Of a stretch of 39,795 nt of DNA, positions 15,464 through 25,079 are shown one piece after another. The DNA lies in NCBI GenBank assembly GCA_030148525.1, contig JASBTH010000347.1, forward strand, positions 1 through 39,795, written 5' to 3'. Each line of letters starts with the position of its first letter. The first letter of the stretch is position 1. A program made the position numbers and the translations under genes. This DNA comes from Saprospiraceae bacterium (GTDB taxonomy: Bacteria; Bacteroidota; Bacteroidia; Chitinophagales; Saprospiraceae). The notes beneath the pieces are model-generated. The model had not been told where the DNA came from. It made no database searches and saw nothing but the letters and a program-made list of their open reading frames with translations.

Positions 15464-16894
15464 ATGGAAGCCATTAGCGTATTCGACATGCTCAAGATAG
15501 GTGTGGGGCCCTCCAGTTCGCACACCCTGGGTCCGTGGCGCGCTGCGGAGCGCTTCATCCACGAACTACGGGGAAACGGGCATTTCCAGCATACTACCCG
15601 TTTGCAAACCGTTCTCTACGGATCTCTCGCACTCACCGGACACGGGCACGGCACCGACGTAGCTATCCTGCTTGGCCTTTCTGGGCAGGATCCCGTTAGG
15701 ATGCCCCTGGCGCGTGTGCAGCAAATTCCACAGCAGTGCTATCAGCAAAAGTGTCTTCATTTGGGTGGCGAACGGAATATTCCTTTCGATGCCGAGGTCG
15801 ACCTGGATTTCCGGTTCTCGGAGGTGCTACCCTACCACGCCAACGGACTCGTTTTCCGGGCTTTTAGCGAAAGCGGAAACATACTACACGAGGGTACCTA
15901 CTATTCCATTGGCGGCGGATTTGTACTGAAGAAAGGAGAACAACACGGCCCGGTGGAAACCCAGGCTGTACTGCCCTATCCCGTTAATAGTGGCAAGCAA
16001 CTCATCGGCTATTGTGAGGACAGCGATAAGCGTATTTGTGATATCGTATTTGCCAACGAACAACACTGGCGTACCCCCGGGGACATTCAGGAGGGTCTTT
16101 GGAATATCTGGACCTGTATGCGCGATAGCATGTACCGGGGTTGCCATACCGATGGCGTTCTACCCGGTGGATTAGACGTGAACCGGCGTGCGGCCAGTAT
16201 CAACCGGCGACTCCTCGCCGATCGCTCCTACGAAACACCCCGTGAGTGGATGGATGCCATCCGGTTCTACAATCCCGACTTCTCTAAAACGCTCAAATGG
16301 ATCGGGTGCTTTGCCATGGCTGTCAATGAAGAAAATGCCAACTTCGGCCGTATTGTAACCGCTCCCACAAACGGAGCTGCCGGTGTTATCCCCGCGGTAC
16401 TCATGTATTACTACTGCTTCTCGGGGGAAAAGGTCGACCGTCCCGAAATCCTGCAATTTCTGATGACGGCCGGTGAGATTGGCTCCCTGTTTAAGAAGGG
16501 ATCTACCATCTCCGCGGCCATGGGCGGGTGTCAGGCGGAGATAGGTGTCTCTTCAGCTATGGCAGCAGCTGCACTGTGCGAAGGGCTTGGTGGTTCAGCG
16601 GCTCAGGCGCTCATGGCGGCCGAGATCGCCATGGAACATCACCTCGGCCTCACCTGTGATCCGGTGGGAGGACTGGTTCAGGTACCCTGCATTGAGCGCA
16701 ATTCCATGGGAGCCGTCAAAGCAATTACTGCCGCTAAGATCGCCCTGGAAAGTGATCCCGGTAAAGCCAAGGTAAGCCTGGATGCCGTCATTAAGACCAT
16801 GTGGGAAACCGCTCAGGACATGAACACCAAGTACAAGGAAACCTCCCAAGGCGGGCTGGCAGCGAATATAGCTATTTCCGTTCCAGAGTGTTGA
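15464..16894 (+). CDS. sdaA: L-serine ammonia-lyase (iron-sulfur, single chain)
   Basis: This 476-residue enzyme deaminates L-serine to pyruvate and ammonia using a 4Fe-4S cluster. The N-terminal domain has the signature [22 protein letters not shown]. The catalytic domain has [62 protein letters not shown] and the C-terminal [11 protein letters not shown]. Cysteines in GCQAE, LTCDP and VPCIER are the expected cluster ligands. The alpha and beta parts are fused in one chain, as in proteobacterial SdaA. A good promoter lies upstream. It converges closely (29 bases) with the nuclease gene downstream. Confidence 0.96.
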   Translation: MEAISVFDMLKIGVGPSSSHTLGPWRAAERFIHELRGNGHFQHTTRLQTVLYGSLALTGHGHGTDVAILLGLSGQDPVRMPLARVQQIPQQCYQQKCLHLGGERNIPFDAEVDLDFRFSEVLPYHANGLVFRAFSESGNILHEGTYYSIGGGFVLKKGEQHGPVETQAVLPYPVNSGKQLIGYCEDSDKRICDIVFANEQHWRTPGDIQEGLWNIWTCMRDSMYRGCHTDGVLPGGLDVNRRAASINRRLLADRSYETPREWMDAIRFYNPDFSKTLKWIGCFAMAVNEENANFGRIVTAPTNGAAGVIPAVLMYYYCFSGEKVDRPEILQFLMTAGEIGSLFKKGSTISAAMGGCQAEIGVSSAMAAAALCEGLGGSAAQALMAAEIAMEHHLGLTCDPVGGLVQVPCIERNSMGAVKAITAAKIALESDPGKAKVSLDAVIKTMWETAQDMNTKYKETSQGGLAANIAISVPEC

Positions 16895-16923
16895 TAGTTT
16901 TTTTTGCCTTCCGGCAAAACAGC

Positions 16924-17577
16924 TCACGTCGCTCGAATGACAGATGAATCGGTGATGACGAAAATCTGATCGTCAGCCGTAGGAGTAAGCACCTTGGATC
17001 CGGTAAATACACCAAAGGCCGGCAGAATCCCCGTTTTTCCCCCAAAATAGAAGCAAGGTAGCTTGAGGCGTTGTCGGCCGCCACCGCTTAGCCGGACCGC
17101 CGGATGGATGTGACCGGCCAGGTTATAGGCTGCATCGTGTTCCTCTTGCGGATGGTGACTTAATAAGAAATCGCCTACCCGGTGCGGTTCTTCGAGGATG
17201 TCCATCCGGGAGCGGGAATAGGCTTTATCGGATAGCCGGTCGTGATTACCCAGAACTAATGAAAAGGTCACCCTGGGAAAACGGTCCATCAGGTCACAGA
17301 ATTCTTCCCATTCAGCATTCCAGTCACTGTGAAACAGATCGCCCAGAAAATACACCCGCTCTGGACGGTAGTCGAGTAAGAGGGCGATCAGCTTATCCCA
17401 ATTGGTATTGGTGACATCCTGCGGGAGCGGAAACCCTTCCCGCCGAAAGTGCTGCACTTTCCCCAAGTGCAGATCGGCGAGCAACAAGGCTTCCTCCTGC
17501 TGCCAGTAGATGGCCCGGTAGGGATGGAGCTCAAGGTCAGCTCCGGCCAGATGAAGATGTTGGGTGGTTAATCGCAT
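16924..17577 (-). CDS. pdeM: Ligase-associated DNA damage response endonuclease PdeM
   Basis: This 217-residue metallophosphoesterase shows the five metal-binding blocks in order: ADLHLGK (34-40), GDLFHS (79-84), GNHD (110-113), SHHP (140-143) and GHIHP (155-159). The PdeM family is a manganese-dependent nuclease encoded beside an Lhr-type helicase, an exonuclease and an ATP-dependent ligase in many bacteria. Here the helicase gene lies 17 bp upstream on the same strand, so the two are almost surely cotranscribed. The ligase and exonuclease are about 13.7 kb away. The start ATG at 17577 agrees with family length. Confidence 0.92.
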   Translation of the reverse strand: MRLTTQHLHLAGADLELHPYRAIYWQQEEALLLADLHLGKVQHFRREGFPLPQDVTNTNWDKLIALLLDYRPERVYFLGDLFHSDWNAEWEEFCDLMDRFPRVTFSLVLGNHDRLSDKAYSRSRMDILEEPHRVGDFLLSHHPQEEHDAAYNLAGHIHPAVRLSGGGRQRLKLPCFYFGGKTGILPAFGVFTGSKVLTPTADDQIFVITDSSVIRAT

Positions 17578-17594
17578 GGTAATTGAACGTACGG

Positions 17595-20054
17595 TTAATC
17601 CTTTACAAGTTGCAACTTCATGCGCTGGACCCGATCCTCCAAACGCTCGGAGGTCAGGCGGCCGCGCAGCCGATCTACCATGATCGGGAAGGCAAAGGGT
17701 GTGGCTTTGATTGGTTTACTCAAGATTATCTTTTGCTGATTGATCCGTTCCAGGGCCTGCCGCATACGGGCTTCCTCCAGTTGAAAGGTCATAACCTCAT
17801 CATAAGCCTGTCGGTAGAGCAGGTTATGCGGCTCGTAATCCCGAAATACATCGAAGAACAACTGGGAGGAAGCCTGCACGTGGCGGTCTTTCTTTTGCTT
17901 ACCCGGATACCCCATAAAGATGAGTCCTGCGATGCTGGCAATACGACGAAAAGTTCGCTTGGCCAATTCGGCGGAGTTGATACTGTCCATGATATCCTGA
18001 CCAAGATTTCTGGTGCTGAACAGCTCATTAGCCAGTCCCTCGTCGATGGGTATGGGGATATCGGACAGCAATTCGAAGCCGTAGTCATTCATGGCGATGG
18101 AAAAACTGATCGGCTGTATGCGCGATAAGCGATAGGCCAGCAGCGAGCCCATTCCTTCGTGCACATTCCGCCCGTCGAAGGGATAAAATACTAAATGATG
18201 CCCCTCTCGGCTGGTAAAATACTCGATCAGAAACTCACTGCGGTCAGGGATGTGTGATCGCTCCGTTTGCACATCCAGCAATGGCTGGAGGGTTTGCAAC
18301 TCAATATCGTTGAGTTGGCCGGCCCGGATCTGATCCATTTTTGTCAGCAGAAAAGCTGACAATTGGGATGAAAGTGGCATACGCCCTCCTTGATAGGACG
18401 GGATCTTACCCTTCTTTTTCTTACTCCGTTTCACCTGGACGGTCATGTCTTTAATCCGTACCATCTCCAGTGACCGTCCCGCAAACCAAAAGGTGTCTCC
18501 CGGTTTCAATTGTCCGACGAACCATTCCTCGATGGAGCCAAGGCGGCTACCCTTCACGTATTTGACCTGCATATCCGCGTCGCCCACGATGGTACCAATC
18601 TGCAGGCGGTGTCGCATGGCTACCCGACGGCTGTTAACTTTGTAGCGACCATCTTCTTCGATCTCTACTTTACGGTATTCGTCGTAGGCGTAGAGGGACT
18701 CACCACCAGTGGTGATGAAGTGCAGCGTCCATTTCCATTCCTCCGGCGTAACGCTGCGGTAAGCGTACGTTCCGACGACTTCTTCGTAGATCTGGCCAGG
18801 AAAGAACCCATCGGATACAGCCAGGGTGATCAAATACTGGATCAGTACATCGAATGATCGGATATAGGGCATGCGCGACTCCAGGGCCTTTTCCTCTATT
18901 GCCTGACGCAGGGCAGCCCCTTCCAGTAATTCCAGGGAGTGGGTGGGTACGAAGAATATCTGGCTGGTCGCCCCCGGTTGGTGGCCGGAGCGGCCCGCCC
19001 GCTGGATGAAACGGGCAACGCCTTTGGGACTACCGATCTGGATGATATTTTCCACCGGTCGGAAGTCGACCCCCAGATCCAGGGAGGAGGTGCAAACGAC
19101 GGCTTTCAAAGTCCCTTCGTGCAGCGCATTTTCCACCCAGTCGCGCAATTTACGATCGATGGAGCCGTGGTGCATGGCAATGATGCCCGCCAGATCAGGA
19201 GCTACGTCGAGTAATTTTTGGTACCAGATCTCGCATTGGGCCCGGGTATTGGTAAAGATGAGGGTACTTTGACCCGCTTTGATGATGGGTACGATCTTCT
19301 CGATCAGGGTAATACCCAGATGTCCGGCCCAGGGGAAGGTCTCGATGGTATCGGGCAGGATGGTCTCTAGTTCGATCCGCTTGTCGATATTAGCCCGTAT
19401 CACCTTGTATTGATCGGGCTGACCGGCATTACCCATCAGCACGGAGATGGCCTCCTCAATATTACCGATGGTAGCCGAGATCCCCCACACTTTCAATTTG
19501 GGTAAGAAGCCTTTCAGCCGACTCAGGGCCAACTCGATCTGGACGCCGCGCTTGGAGCCGATCAGCTCGTGCCATTCGTCGATCACGATGGTCGAGAGGT
19601 CCTTAAAGTATTTCTCGTATTGCTTACTGGCCAGGAGTAAGTGCAGACTTTCCGGAGTAGTGATGAGTACCTCCGGAGGCTTGCGCTTTAGTTTCTGCCG
19701 TTCGGAGGAGGAGGTGTCACCGGATCGGATAGCCACCCGCCAGTTGAGGCCCATATCGTCGGCAGCCCGTTGCAAGGCCCCCTGTATCTCGCGGGTGAGT
19801 GCCCGGATAGGGGTGATCCAGATGGCTCGCAGGCCATTATCTGCCCGCCCCGGATCATCCGCATGATCCCGCAGGAATTCCAGTAGAATGGGCATACCCA
19901 GGGAATAGGTTTTTCCGCTACCGGTAGGTGCATTGACCAGGCCGTGATACCCATCCAGGTGCGCCTGCCACGCTTCCATCTGAAAGGGGAAGGGCGTCCA
20001 GCCTTGCTGCTTGAACCAGTCAGTTCCGCGTTGGATGAGGGCTTGTTGTTGCAT
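17595..20054 (-). CDS. Ligase-associated DEXH-box helicase (Lhr-Core type)
   Basis: This 819-residue superfamily 2 helicase translocates on DNA using ATP. Motifs in order are Walker A PTGSGKT (43-49), TTPESLH (132-138), the DEWH box (159-162), SATIGN (193-198), then TSSLDLGVDF and QRAGRSGHQPG in the second RecA domain. The C-terminal third fits the winged-helix and Lhr-core region. It is shorter than full Lhr proteins, matching the ligase-associated type. Its companion PdeM follows at 17 bp. The start ATG at 20054 leads into a region with a strong palindrome, described separately. Confidence 0.93.
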   Translation of the reverse strand: MQQQALIQRGTDWFKQQGWTPFPFQMEAWQAHLDGYHGLVNAPTGSGKTYSLGMPILLEFLRDHADDPGRADNGLRAIWITPIRALTREIQGALQRAADDMGLNWRVAIRSGDTSSSERQKLKRKPPEVLITTPESLHLLLASKQYEKYFKDLSTIVIDEWHELIGSKRGVQIELALSRLKGFLPKLKVWGISATIGNIEEAISVLMGNAGQPDQYKVIRANIDKRIELETILPDTIETFPWAGHLGITLIEKIVPIIKAGQSTLIFTNTRAQCEIWYQKLLDVAPDLAGIIAMHHGSIDRKLRDWVENALHEGTLKAVVCTSSLDLGVDFRPVENIIQIGSPKGVARFIQRAGRSGHQPGATSQIFFVPTHSLELLEGAALRQAIEEKALESRMPYIRSFDVLIQYLITLAVSDGFFPGQIYEEVVGTYAYRSVTPEEWKWTLHFITTGGESLYAYDEYRKVEIEEDGRYKVNSRRVAMRHRLQIGTIVGDADMQVKYVKGSRLGSIEEWFVGQLKPGDTFWFAGRSLEMVRIKDMTVQVKRSKKKKGKIPSYQGGRMPLSSQLSAFLLTKMDQIRAGQLNDIELQTLQPLLDVQTERSHIPDRSEFLIEYFTSREGHHLVFYPFDGRNVHEGMGSLLAYRLSRIQPISFSIAMNDYGFELLSDIPIPIDEGLANELFSTRNLGQDIMDSINSAELAKRTFRRIASIAGLIFMGYPGKQKKDRHVQASSQLFFDVFRDYEPHNLLYRQAYDEVMTFQLEEARMRQALERINQQKIILSKPIKATPFAFPIMVDRLRGRLTSERLEDRVQRMKLQLVKD

Positions 20055-20085
20055 GGTATTTGGTAACGCGGGAGGGGGCGAATGG

Positions 20086-20126
20086 TTGCGATGGCATCGG
20101 CGATGCTATCGCCGATGCCATCGCAA
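20086..20126. repeat. Perfect 19-bp inverted repeat in a divergent promoter region
   Basis: The arms 20086-20104 and 20108-20126 are perfectly complementary, with only GCT between them. The stem is itself built from GCGATG/CATCGC units (GCGATGGCATCGGCGAT). It lies between two divergently transcribed genes, so it is not at a gene end and has no T-run. Two tandem copies of AAAGTTTTCCAC follow immediately. Confidence 0.8.
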
Positions 20127-20148
20127 AGTTTTCCACAAAGTTTTCCAC
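20125..20148. repeat. Two tandem copies of AAAGTTTTCCAC
   Basis: The 12-mer occurs at 20125-20136 and again at 20137-20148 without a mismatch. Each contains TTTTCCACA or TTTTCCACAT, one base from the DnaA-box consensus TTATCCACA. The overlap with the end of the 19-bp palindrome is two bases. Function is unknown. Confidence 0.7.
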
Positions 20149-20213
20149 ATTTCGCAACTTCCCCGACAAGATAAGTCCTTTTCAACCAGTACATTTAAAC
20201 AAAATCCGCCCCA

Positions 20214-21653
20214 ATGAAACGCCTACGCCTCATCATCTTATTCTCAATGTCCTGCCTCGGACTTTCCGCAGCCGTCATCGATGGCTTTGTGTATTACTTC
20301 GAATCGGAGGATGGTTTCGACCGCCTCAAATTCAGCTTACCCGACTATTTATCCATGAAACGGTTGACCGAGTACGCAGGCATTGGTGAGGATGGCTATT
20401 TCCGCCTGGAACTCGATCTGCCCGAACCCGTCGAAATGAAATTGTACCAAGGTGGCCGGAACCAGTCGCTGCTCATAGGCCCGGACGATAGCCTGCATAT
20501 CACCTTCGATTACCCCGAATGGACGGAACATGGAGGAGCCGCCCTCGCAATCACCGGCACCGCGGTCGACCGGCAGTACCGATTGATGCAAATCCAAGAT
20601 GCTTACGCAGCAGCTTTCCCGGAATTGGACATGTATAAATACGCCGACATCTCCCCGGAAGAAGTACGCAGCCTCTTGGAGAATCGCCACCAAGATATGC
20701 TGACCTTCTGGCGGGGCTGGGATATTCAGGACCCTGTACTCCAGGAATGGGTCGATCACCAGGCTTTCTTCCGGTTGGTCCCGCTATATTTTAAGTATGC
20801 TAACCTCTCGCGCAAGAACCGGGAATCGTTCTTTCCCTCATCGACTTATTTTGACTTCTGGGAGGCTGTGCTACAGCAGCAGCAAATCAACTTGAGATCA
20901 TTCAGTTTGCAACGCCTTTGCAGTGTGTATACGAATTATCTCAACTTATCCATGCCTGAAAAACTTGCCGGTCAGTTGCCTAAGGAAACACCAGAGCGTT
21001 TCCATGCATTGATCCGGGCTCAATCACAGCATATTTTACAATTATCTATACCTCAATTGATGAAAGACCGTTTGCTGGCCCTCCAGCAAGGAAATAATCT
21101 GAATTTTAAAATGGGTGTTTCGGGGGTTGATACCGCTTACGCAAAAAGCATCCGAACGCCTTTTTTGCGCAAGCAATTACTAGATAAATACATTTCGGCC
21201 ACCAGTACGGAACCAGCCCTGACCAATGGGTCCGAGCTGGAAATACCGGTTAATACACCTTCACTCATTGAATTCCTGCACGCAAAATATCCCGGCAAAA
21301 CCATCCTCATCGACTTTTGGGGTACCTGGTGTGGTAGCTGCCTCAGGGGGATGCGTGAAAAAATGCCGGCGATCGTCGACCAGTTTCGGGAAAAAGACCT
21401 GCAAATAGTATTTGTGGCCTGCCTTTCTCCCCGTTACCAATGGATCAACACCATCAACGAGCTTCCCTATCCAGCTACTCATATCAATCTGATCGATCAA
21501 CAACTAGCCACCTTTACACCGGAATTCGGGCTTAAAGCATTTCCTCAATACACGCTCGTCGACAAGAACGGGCAGATGGTCTTCCGTAGAGCCGATTTTC
21601 CGGGTCATGGACTGGAGGAGCAGGTGAACGGGCTTTTATCCTCAAAAGACTAA
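20214..21653 (+). CDS. Exported TlpA-like thioredoxin-fold protein
   Basis: This 479-residue protein has an N-terminal signal peptide (MKRLRLIILFSMSCLGLSAA), a long family-less region of about 320 residues, and a C-terminal thioredoxin domain (about 350-475). The domain has the active site WCGSC, with cysteines 373 and 376, in FWGTWCGSCLRGM, and the cis-proline segment FPQYTLVD. Such proteins reduce or shuffle disulfides outside the cytoplasm in Bacteroidota. The N-terminal part resembles the beta-rich DUF4369-type layout of related proteins only loosely. It appears monocistronic. Its stop codon lies within the stem of a long hairpin. Confidence 0.87.
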   Translation: MKRLRLIILFSMSCLGLSAAVIDGFVYYFESEDGFDRLKFSLPDYLSMKRLTEYAGIGEDGYFRLELDLPEPVEMKLYQGGRNQSLLIGPDDSLHITFDYPEWTEHGGAALAITGTAVDRQYRLMQIQDAYAAAFPELDMYKYADISPEEVRSLLENRHQDMLTFWRGWDIQDPVLQEWVDHQAFFRLVPLYFKYANLSRKNRESFFPSSTYFDFWEAVLQQQQINLRSFSLQRLCSVYTNYLNLSMPEKLAGQLPKETPERFHALIRAQSQHILQLSIPQLMKDRLLALQQGNNLNFKMGVSGVDTAYAKSIRTPFLRKQLLDKYISATSTEPALTNGSELEIPVNTPSLIEFLHAKYPGKTILIDFWGTWCGSCLRGMREKMPAIVDQFREKDLQIVFVACLSPRYQWINTINELPYPATHINLIDQQLATFTPEFGLKAFPQYTLVDKNGQMVFRRADFPGHGLEEQVNGLLSSKD

Positions 21654-21718
21654 AGACAATTAGATGCTAGATAGAAGAGTCTGGATCTTCTATCTGTTAT
21701 CTAACAGTCTTTAGTCTT
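21646..21718. terminator. Long near-perfect hairpin at a convergent junction
   Basis: Three nested perfect stems are seen: 21646-21657 with 21707-21718 (12 bp), TTAGAT 21660-21665 with ATCTAA 21699-21704, and 21669-21678 with 21686-21695 (10 bp). TAGAT recurs at 7-base spacing within it. The outer stem includes the stop codon of the thioredoxin-fold gene. It probably ends transcription from both convergent genes. Confidence 0.65.
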
Positions 21719-21728
21719 AACCGGAACC

Positions 21729-22961
21729 CTAATCAGCTGTTGCAACACTTAATCCCCGATCAAAGTCCTCCATCCACTCAAAGGTCAACCGGTACAGTAA
21801 ATCCATGTTAGTCGGGTCATACAGGGACTGATAATTCTTCAACAGTGCCTCACTGAAGGCCGGAAATTGAACGAAGTTGCGATAGTCACCCATCATACTT
21901 TGCACATCGGCAATTACCTGGTGACGGTACTGCTCAGGAAAAGTATCCCAAACGTACAGCACATACATGCCAAAGGTCATGTACTCCAGGAAGGTACTGT
22001 AACTGCTTTCGTATCCCCATTTGCCGGTATTCCATTTTCGCCAGTCGGGCATGGCCGTTTTCAGATCTTCCAAACGCTGGTCCGTGAAGGGATTGACATA
22101 GTTGTGATCAATCTCGGTGAAGACCACCCGCCCCAGGCGACCCCGCAAAGCGTAGCCGGCCGAATCCATTGCAGGCAAGTCGGGCAGAGGGGCCGATACA
22201 AACATCAGATTTTGCTGGTAGCCCTTCTCCAGTCCTTCCAACGGCATGGTGTTGTGAAAACCACCCGTCAAGGGCGAGAAGATCACCCGGTACGATTCCA
22301 CGGTATTCGGGTAGCGGGCTTCCAGCCACTGAAACATATCCTCGAAATCGACGATCTGCGGATAGTTTGCTTCCAGCTTGGCATAGTACGATTGATGCTC
22401 CCGGTAGAAGGACATGAAATCCGTGTCCCGAATAAACCGATTGATCAAACGCACATTTTCCGGGATCAGAAAAGCCTGCCTCTGAAAAAGTAACGTCAAT
22501 AGTTTGGGCACCCGGTAATCACGTGTTTTCTGCAAACGGCCCCTGGCATCCAGTTCGTAATTCAGTGATAAAAACCGGATCGCGTAGTGATTCAGGCCAT
22601 ACTGTTTGGGAGTCAGATAAGCATCCAGTTTTTGTACGAGTGGATGATCGGCGTGTGCTCTGAAATAGCTCTCCACGGCTGCCAAATAATCGCCATGGCC
22701 ACCTCCCCGGTTCAGTACGTTATCGTCCGATTGGAAAGCCTCGGTTAGGGAGCAGGCGATCCACATCAGCTCGTATACGGGAGGCACCTCGGCGGTGAAC
22801 TGTCCTCGGTACTTATCGACCTGGCGCAGCTTGGGGTAAAACGCATCGTATACGTAGGCTTCTACCTTCGAAGGATTAGCGAAATATAAACCAACTAGGG
22901 TACCTACCATTAGCAGGAGGATGGCCAGGAATCGCCCCGTAACGCGAAGTACTTTTTTCAT
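21729..22961 (-). CDS. Membrane-anchored protein, possibly DUF4932-like
   Basis: This 410-residue protein has an N-terminal hydrophobic anchor (8-29, FLAILLLMVGTLVGLYFA) and a large extracytoplasmic part. The segment FTEIDHNYVNPF and the HPLVQKLDAYL region loosely resemble DUF4932 proteins, a Bacteroidota family with protease-like histidine and glutamate positions. I am not certain of this match. No complete HExxH motif is present. It lies 123 bases after the LytTR gene on the same strand, and a 42-base hairpin (22983-23024) precedes its start. Confidence 0.8.
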   Translation of the reverse strand: MKKVLRVTGRFLAILLLMVGTLVGLYFANPSKVEAYVYDAFYPKLRQVDKYRGQFTAEVPPVYELMWIACSLTEAFQSDDNVLNRGGGHGDYLAAVESYFRAHADHPLVQKLDAYLTPKQYGLNHYAIRFLSLNYELDARGRLQKTRDYRVPKLLTLLFQRQAFLIPENVRLINRFIRDTDFMSFYREHQSYYAKLEANYPQIVDFEDMFQWLEARYPNTVESYRVIFSPLTGGFHNTMPLEGLEKGYQQNLMFVSAPLPDLPAMDSAGYALRGRLGRVVFTEIDHNYVNPFTDQRLEDLKTAMPDWRKWNTGKWGYESSYSTFLEYMTFGMYVLYVWDTFPEQYRHQVIADVQSMMGDYRNFVQFPAFSEALLKNYQSLYDPTNMDLLYRLTFEWMEDFDRGLSVATAD

Positions 22962-22982
22962 GTCGTGTTTTTTGTGATTGAT

Positions 22983-23024
22983 TTGCCAGCAAAACTATAG
23001 GCTATTCCCATAGCTCGCTGGCAA
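22983..23024. repeat. Hairpin before the membrane-anchored protein gene
   Basis: TTGCCAGC (22983-22990) pairs with GCTGGCAA (23017-23024). Inside, CTATAGG can pair with CCCATAG with one mismatch. It lies 21 bases upstream of the minus-strand start at 22961 and would sit in its leader. No T-run follows it. Confidence 0.5.
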
Positions 23025-23084
23025 AAGCCACGACTGGCAGGGGTTTGGGACGAACGGGAAGGTCCCGGGATGAGTGGTTAATTT

Positions 23085-23990
23085 TCAGGGACGAATCGCG
23101 GTCGATCCGGAGGATCGACCACCAATACTCTCCAGCACTTCTTTTGAGCGGGAGCGGCTTACCGGAATGGGGTCCGCAACGCCATCCAGATGCAGCTGGT
23201 ATCCCTGGGCATTGCCGGTTACTTCCCGTACCTGTTCCACATTGACTACGTAGGACCGATGTACCCGCAGGAATGGCGGTGAAGCCAGCGATTCTGCCAC
23301 TTTTTTCAGGGTGTTGCGGATGACCTCCCGTCGCATCTGATCCTCGATACGGTAATGGATCTCCACGTAGTTCATGGCCGCCGCAACGTAGTAGACCCGA
23401 TCGGCCGGGACCTCCAATTGAATATCACCTTGTTCATCCGGAAAGGTGACCCCCATCCTTTTTTTGGCGAAAGCCGCATCCGGACGCTGTGCATTGACCA
23501 CCTCGGCTCCGGCTAAATGCAATCGCAACTGTCGGATATAGTCGATCAGCACAAAGGCGGTCAGGGGGAAAATACCGATGGACGCTGCGATCCCCGAAAA
23601 GTACCAGAACTGACTCCAGTAAAAGGTATACCCGAAATACCAATTGAGGTATACGAAACTGCAAATAATGGCGATAAAAAAACTGACCAGCAGCCAGATT
23701 AAATGCTTCCCAACTGTCCATCCGCTTTCGCGAAAAAGTCGGGGCAACAATCGGGGCAGACCAAAGCGCATAAAGGCTAATACCGCAACCGTGATCACCC
23801 CGTAACCGGCCAGGAAGAGATTTTTATTGGGGTCCGTCTCGGTATAGGTATCCCCCGGCTGAAAAATGATCAGAAACCCGGATACGAACAATCCCGATCC
23901 CAGAATAAAAAGGAGATCAGTACGCAATGTCCGGCGCAGCGGATAGGGTTCGCGGAAGTAGTTTCGCAATGCAGATTGGGTTTTGATCAA
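23085..23990 (-). CDS. LytTR-domain DNA-binding protein with membrane segments
   Basis: This 301-residue protein has four hydrophobic membrane segments (about 25-44, 60-77, 96-116 and 126-150) and a C-terminal LytTR domain (about 185-290). The domain contains RVYYVAAAMNYVEIHYR, FLRVHRSYVVNVEQVREV and the closing PVSRSRSKEVLE. LytTR domains bind direct repeats in promoters. Membrane-tied versions occur in Bacteroidota and probably sense envelope signals. There is no phosphoacceptor receiver domain. It is transcribed away from the AT-rich island that starts about 145 bases to its right; whether it controls that island is not known. Confidence 0.92.
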   Translation of the reverse strand: MIKTQSALRNYFREPYPLRRTLRTDLLFILGSGLFVSGFLIIFQPGDTYTETDPNKNLFLAGYGVITVAVLAFMRFGLPRLLPRLFRESGWTVGKHLIWLLVSFFIAIICSFVYLNWYFGYTFYWSQFWYFSGIAASIGIFPLTAFVLIDYIRQLRLHLAGAEVVNAQRPDAAFAKKRMGVTFPDEQGDIQLEVPADRVYYVAAAMNYVEIHYRIEDQMRREVIRNTLKKVAESLASPPFLRVHRSYVVNVEQVREVTGNAQGYQLHLDGVADPIPVSRSRSKEVLESIGGRSSGSTAIRP

Positions 23991-24134
23991 ACATAGGAAG
24001 AAAACCCGACACTACCCTTAACCCCGGTTTCTCACCGGAAATTGAACTAGGTTATCACTTTTTTATTTAAACGATTTACTTTCTAAAAAAATACATAAAT
24101 TGAAAAATATTATTCATCACCTAAATCCTTTTTT

Positions 24135-24410
24135 ATGAAAAAAACTGTGCGACATTTTTTCTTAATATTTGGTTTTGTGCTAGCTACCACCTGTCTTCAG
24201 GCATTGGAGTGTACTGGAGCCTGTCCATCCGGCTGTAGCTCTTGGGGAATGGTCTATGAAGTGGATAATAATTGTAAAGTAATACAATTCTCTTCCGTTC
24301 ACCTTTATCCTGATGGATCAATGTCATTTATGACCCAATCTTCTAATCCAGAATTTCTTGGAATGGACGCTGAAGCATTAGGCTGTAGTTGTGGCGGTCC
24401 AATTCAATAA
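24135..24410 (+). CDS. Small secreted cysteine-rich protein, unrecognised
   Basis: This 91-residue protein has a signal peptide (MKKTVRHFFLIFGFVLATTCLQA). The mature part of about 68 residues holds six cysteines (26, 30, 34, 47, 84 and 86), in ECTGACPSGC, NNCKV and LGCSCGG. That even number suggests disulfide bridges. The family is not recognised. Base composition is clearly richer in A and T than the surrounding genes. It lies 21 bases before a lipoprotein gene on the same strand, so the two are probably an operon. Confidence 0.7.
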   Translation: MKKTVRHFFLIFGFVLATTCLQALECTGACPSGCSSWGMVYEVDNNCKVIQFSSVHLYPDGSMSFMTQSSNPEFLGMDAEALGCSCGGPIQ

Positions 24411-24431
24411 TTAAATTAAAAATGAAGAAGT

Positions 24432-25058
24432 ATGAAATATTACAAAACCCTATTTTCATTTTTCGTCTTTGGGATCATTGTTAGTTGCAGTAGTCAAGAA
24501 GATTTGTCTGAAGATCTTTACTCTAGAGAAACGCAATTCATGACTGGCGCAGTTCCCGGAGGAACGCATTTCCCCTATGCATTTTCAATGAATTCATTAG
24601 CCGATGGGAAGCCATTGTTAAGCACCGAATTCCTGAAAGCGGTGCAACAAAACTCACCGGCTAATGCTATGGATAACTGGTTAGACCTGCACCAAATCGG
24701 TCAAAAAACCCTAAATAATATCTATAGCCTCAAAGAAGAGGAATCGGTATATCGAGTAAATACCGAAATTGTAGGTCTGACTATGCTTGATCAATACCTG
24801 GCAGGTTTACCAGAAACGGACCAGGTAAAAACGACGACTATTTATTACCTGGAAAAACTAGAATCCGTTGCTTCAAATACCGAATTACCAATTGTTCTGT
24901 CATCTTTTTTTGGTGTGCAAGAGGCAATGGATAATCCGATAAAAAAACGCCTTATCACCTTTTATAATGTAGCTCTGCAAGAAGCAATCCAACAAGAAGA
25001 AGATTCAAAAGAAGCTAAAAGTCTTAAAAAACTAAAAAGAAAGTTGGCTTCAATGTAA
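24432..25058 (+). CDS. Lipoprotein of unknown function
   Basis: This 208-residue protein has an N-terminal hydrophobic stretch ending in IIVSCSSQ, with Cys19 in a plausible lipobox. It would be lipid-anchored in the envelope. The rest is mostly helical and acidic to lysine-rich, ending in EAKSLKKLKRKLASM. No known domain was recognised. It shares the A/T-rich composition of its neighbours. A strong terminator lies 21 bases after the stop. Confidence 0.75.
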   Translation: MKYYKTLFSFFVFGIIVSCSSQEDLSEDLYSRETQFMTGAVPGGTHFPYAFSMNSLADGKPLLSTEFLKAVQQNSPANAMDNWLDLHQIGQKTLNNIYSLKEEESVYRVNTEIVGLTMLDQYLAGLPETDQVKTTTIYYLEKLESVASNTELPIVLSSFFGVQEAMDNPIKKRLITFYNVALQEAIQQEEDSKEAKSLKKLKRKLASM

Positions 25059-25079
25059 AGCTTAACTTATATCAAACGA

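Noticed and set aside
16895-16923. Terminator between sdaA and pdeM
   Set aside because: A TTTTGCC-TTCC-GGCAAAA hairpin is present, but A rather than T follows the stem in both directions, so it was not listed as a terminator.
20125-20148. Replication origin based on DnaA-like boxes
   Set aside because: Only two near-boxes (TTTTCCACA) exist, with no AT-rich unwinding region or dnaA/dnaN genes nearby.
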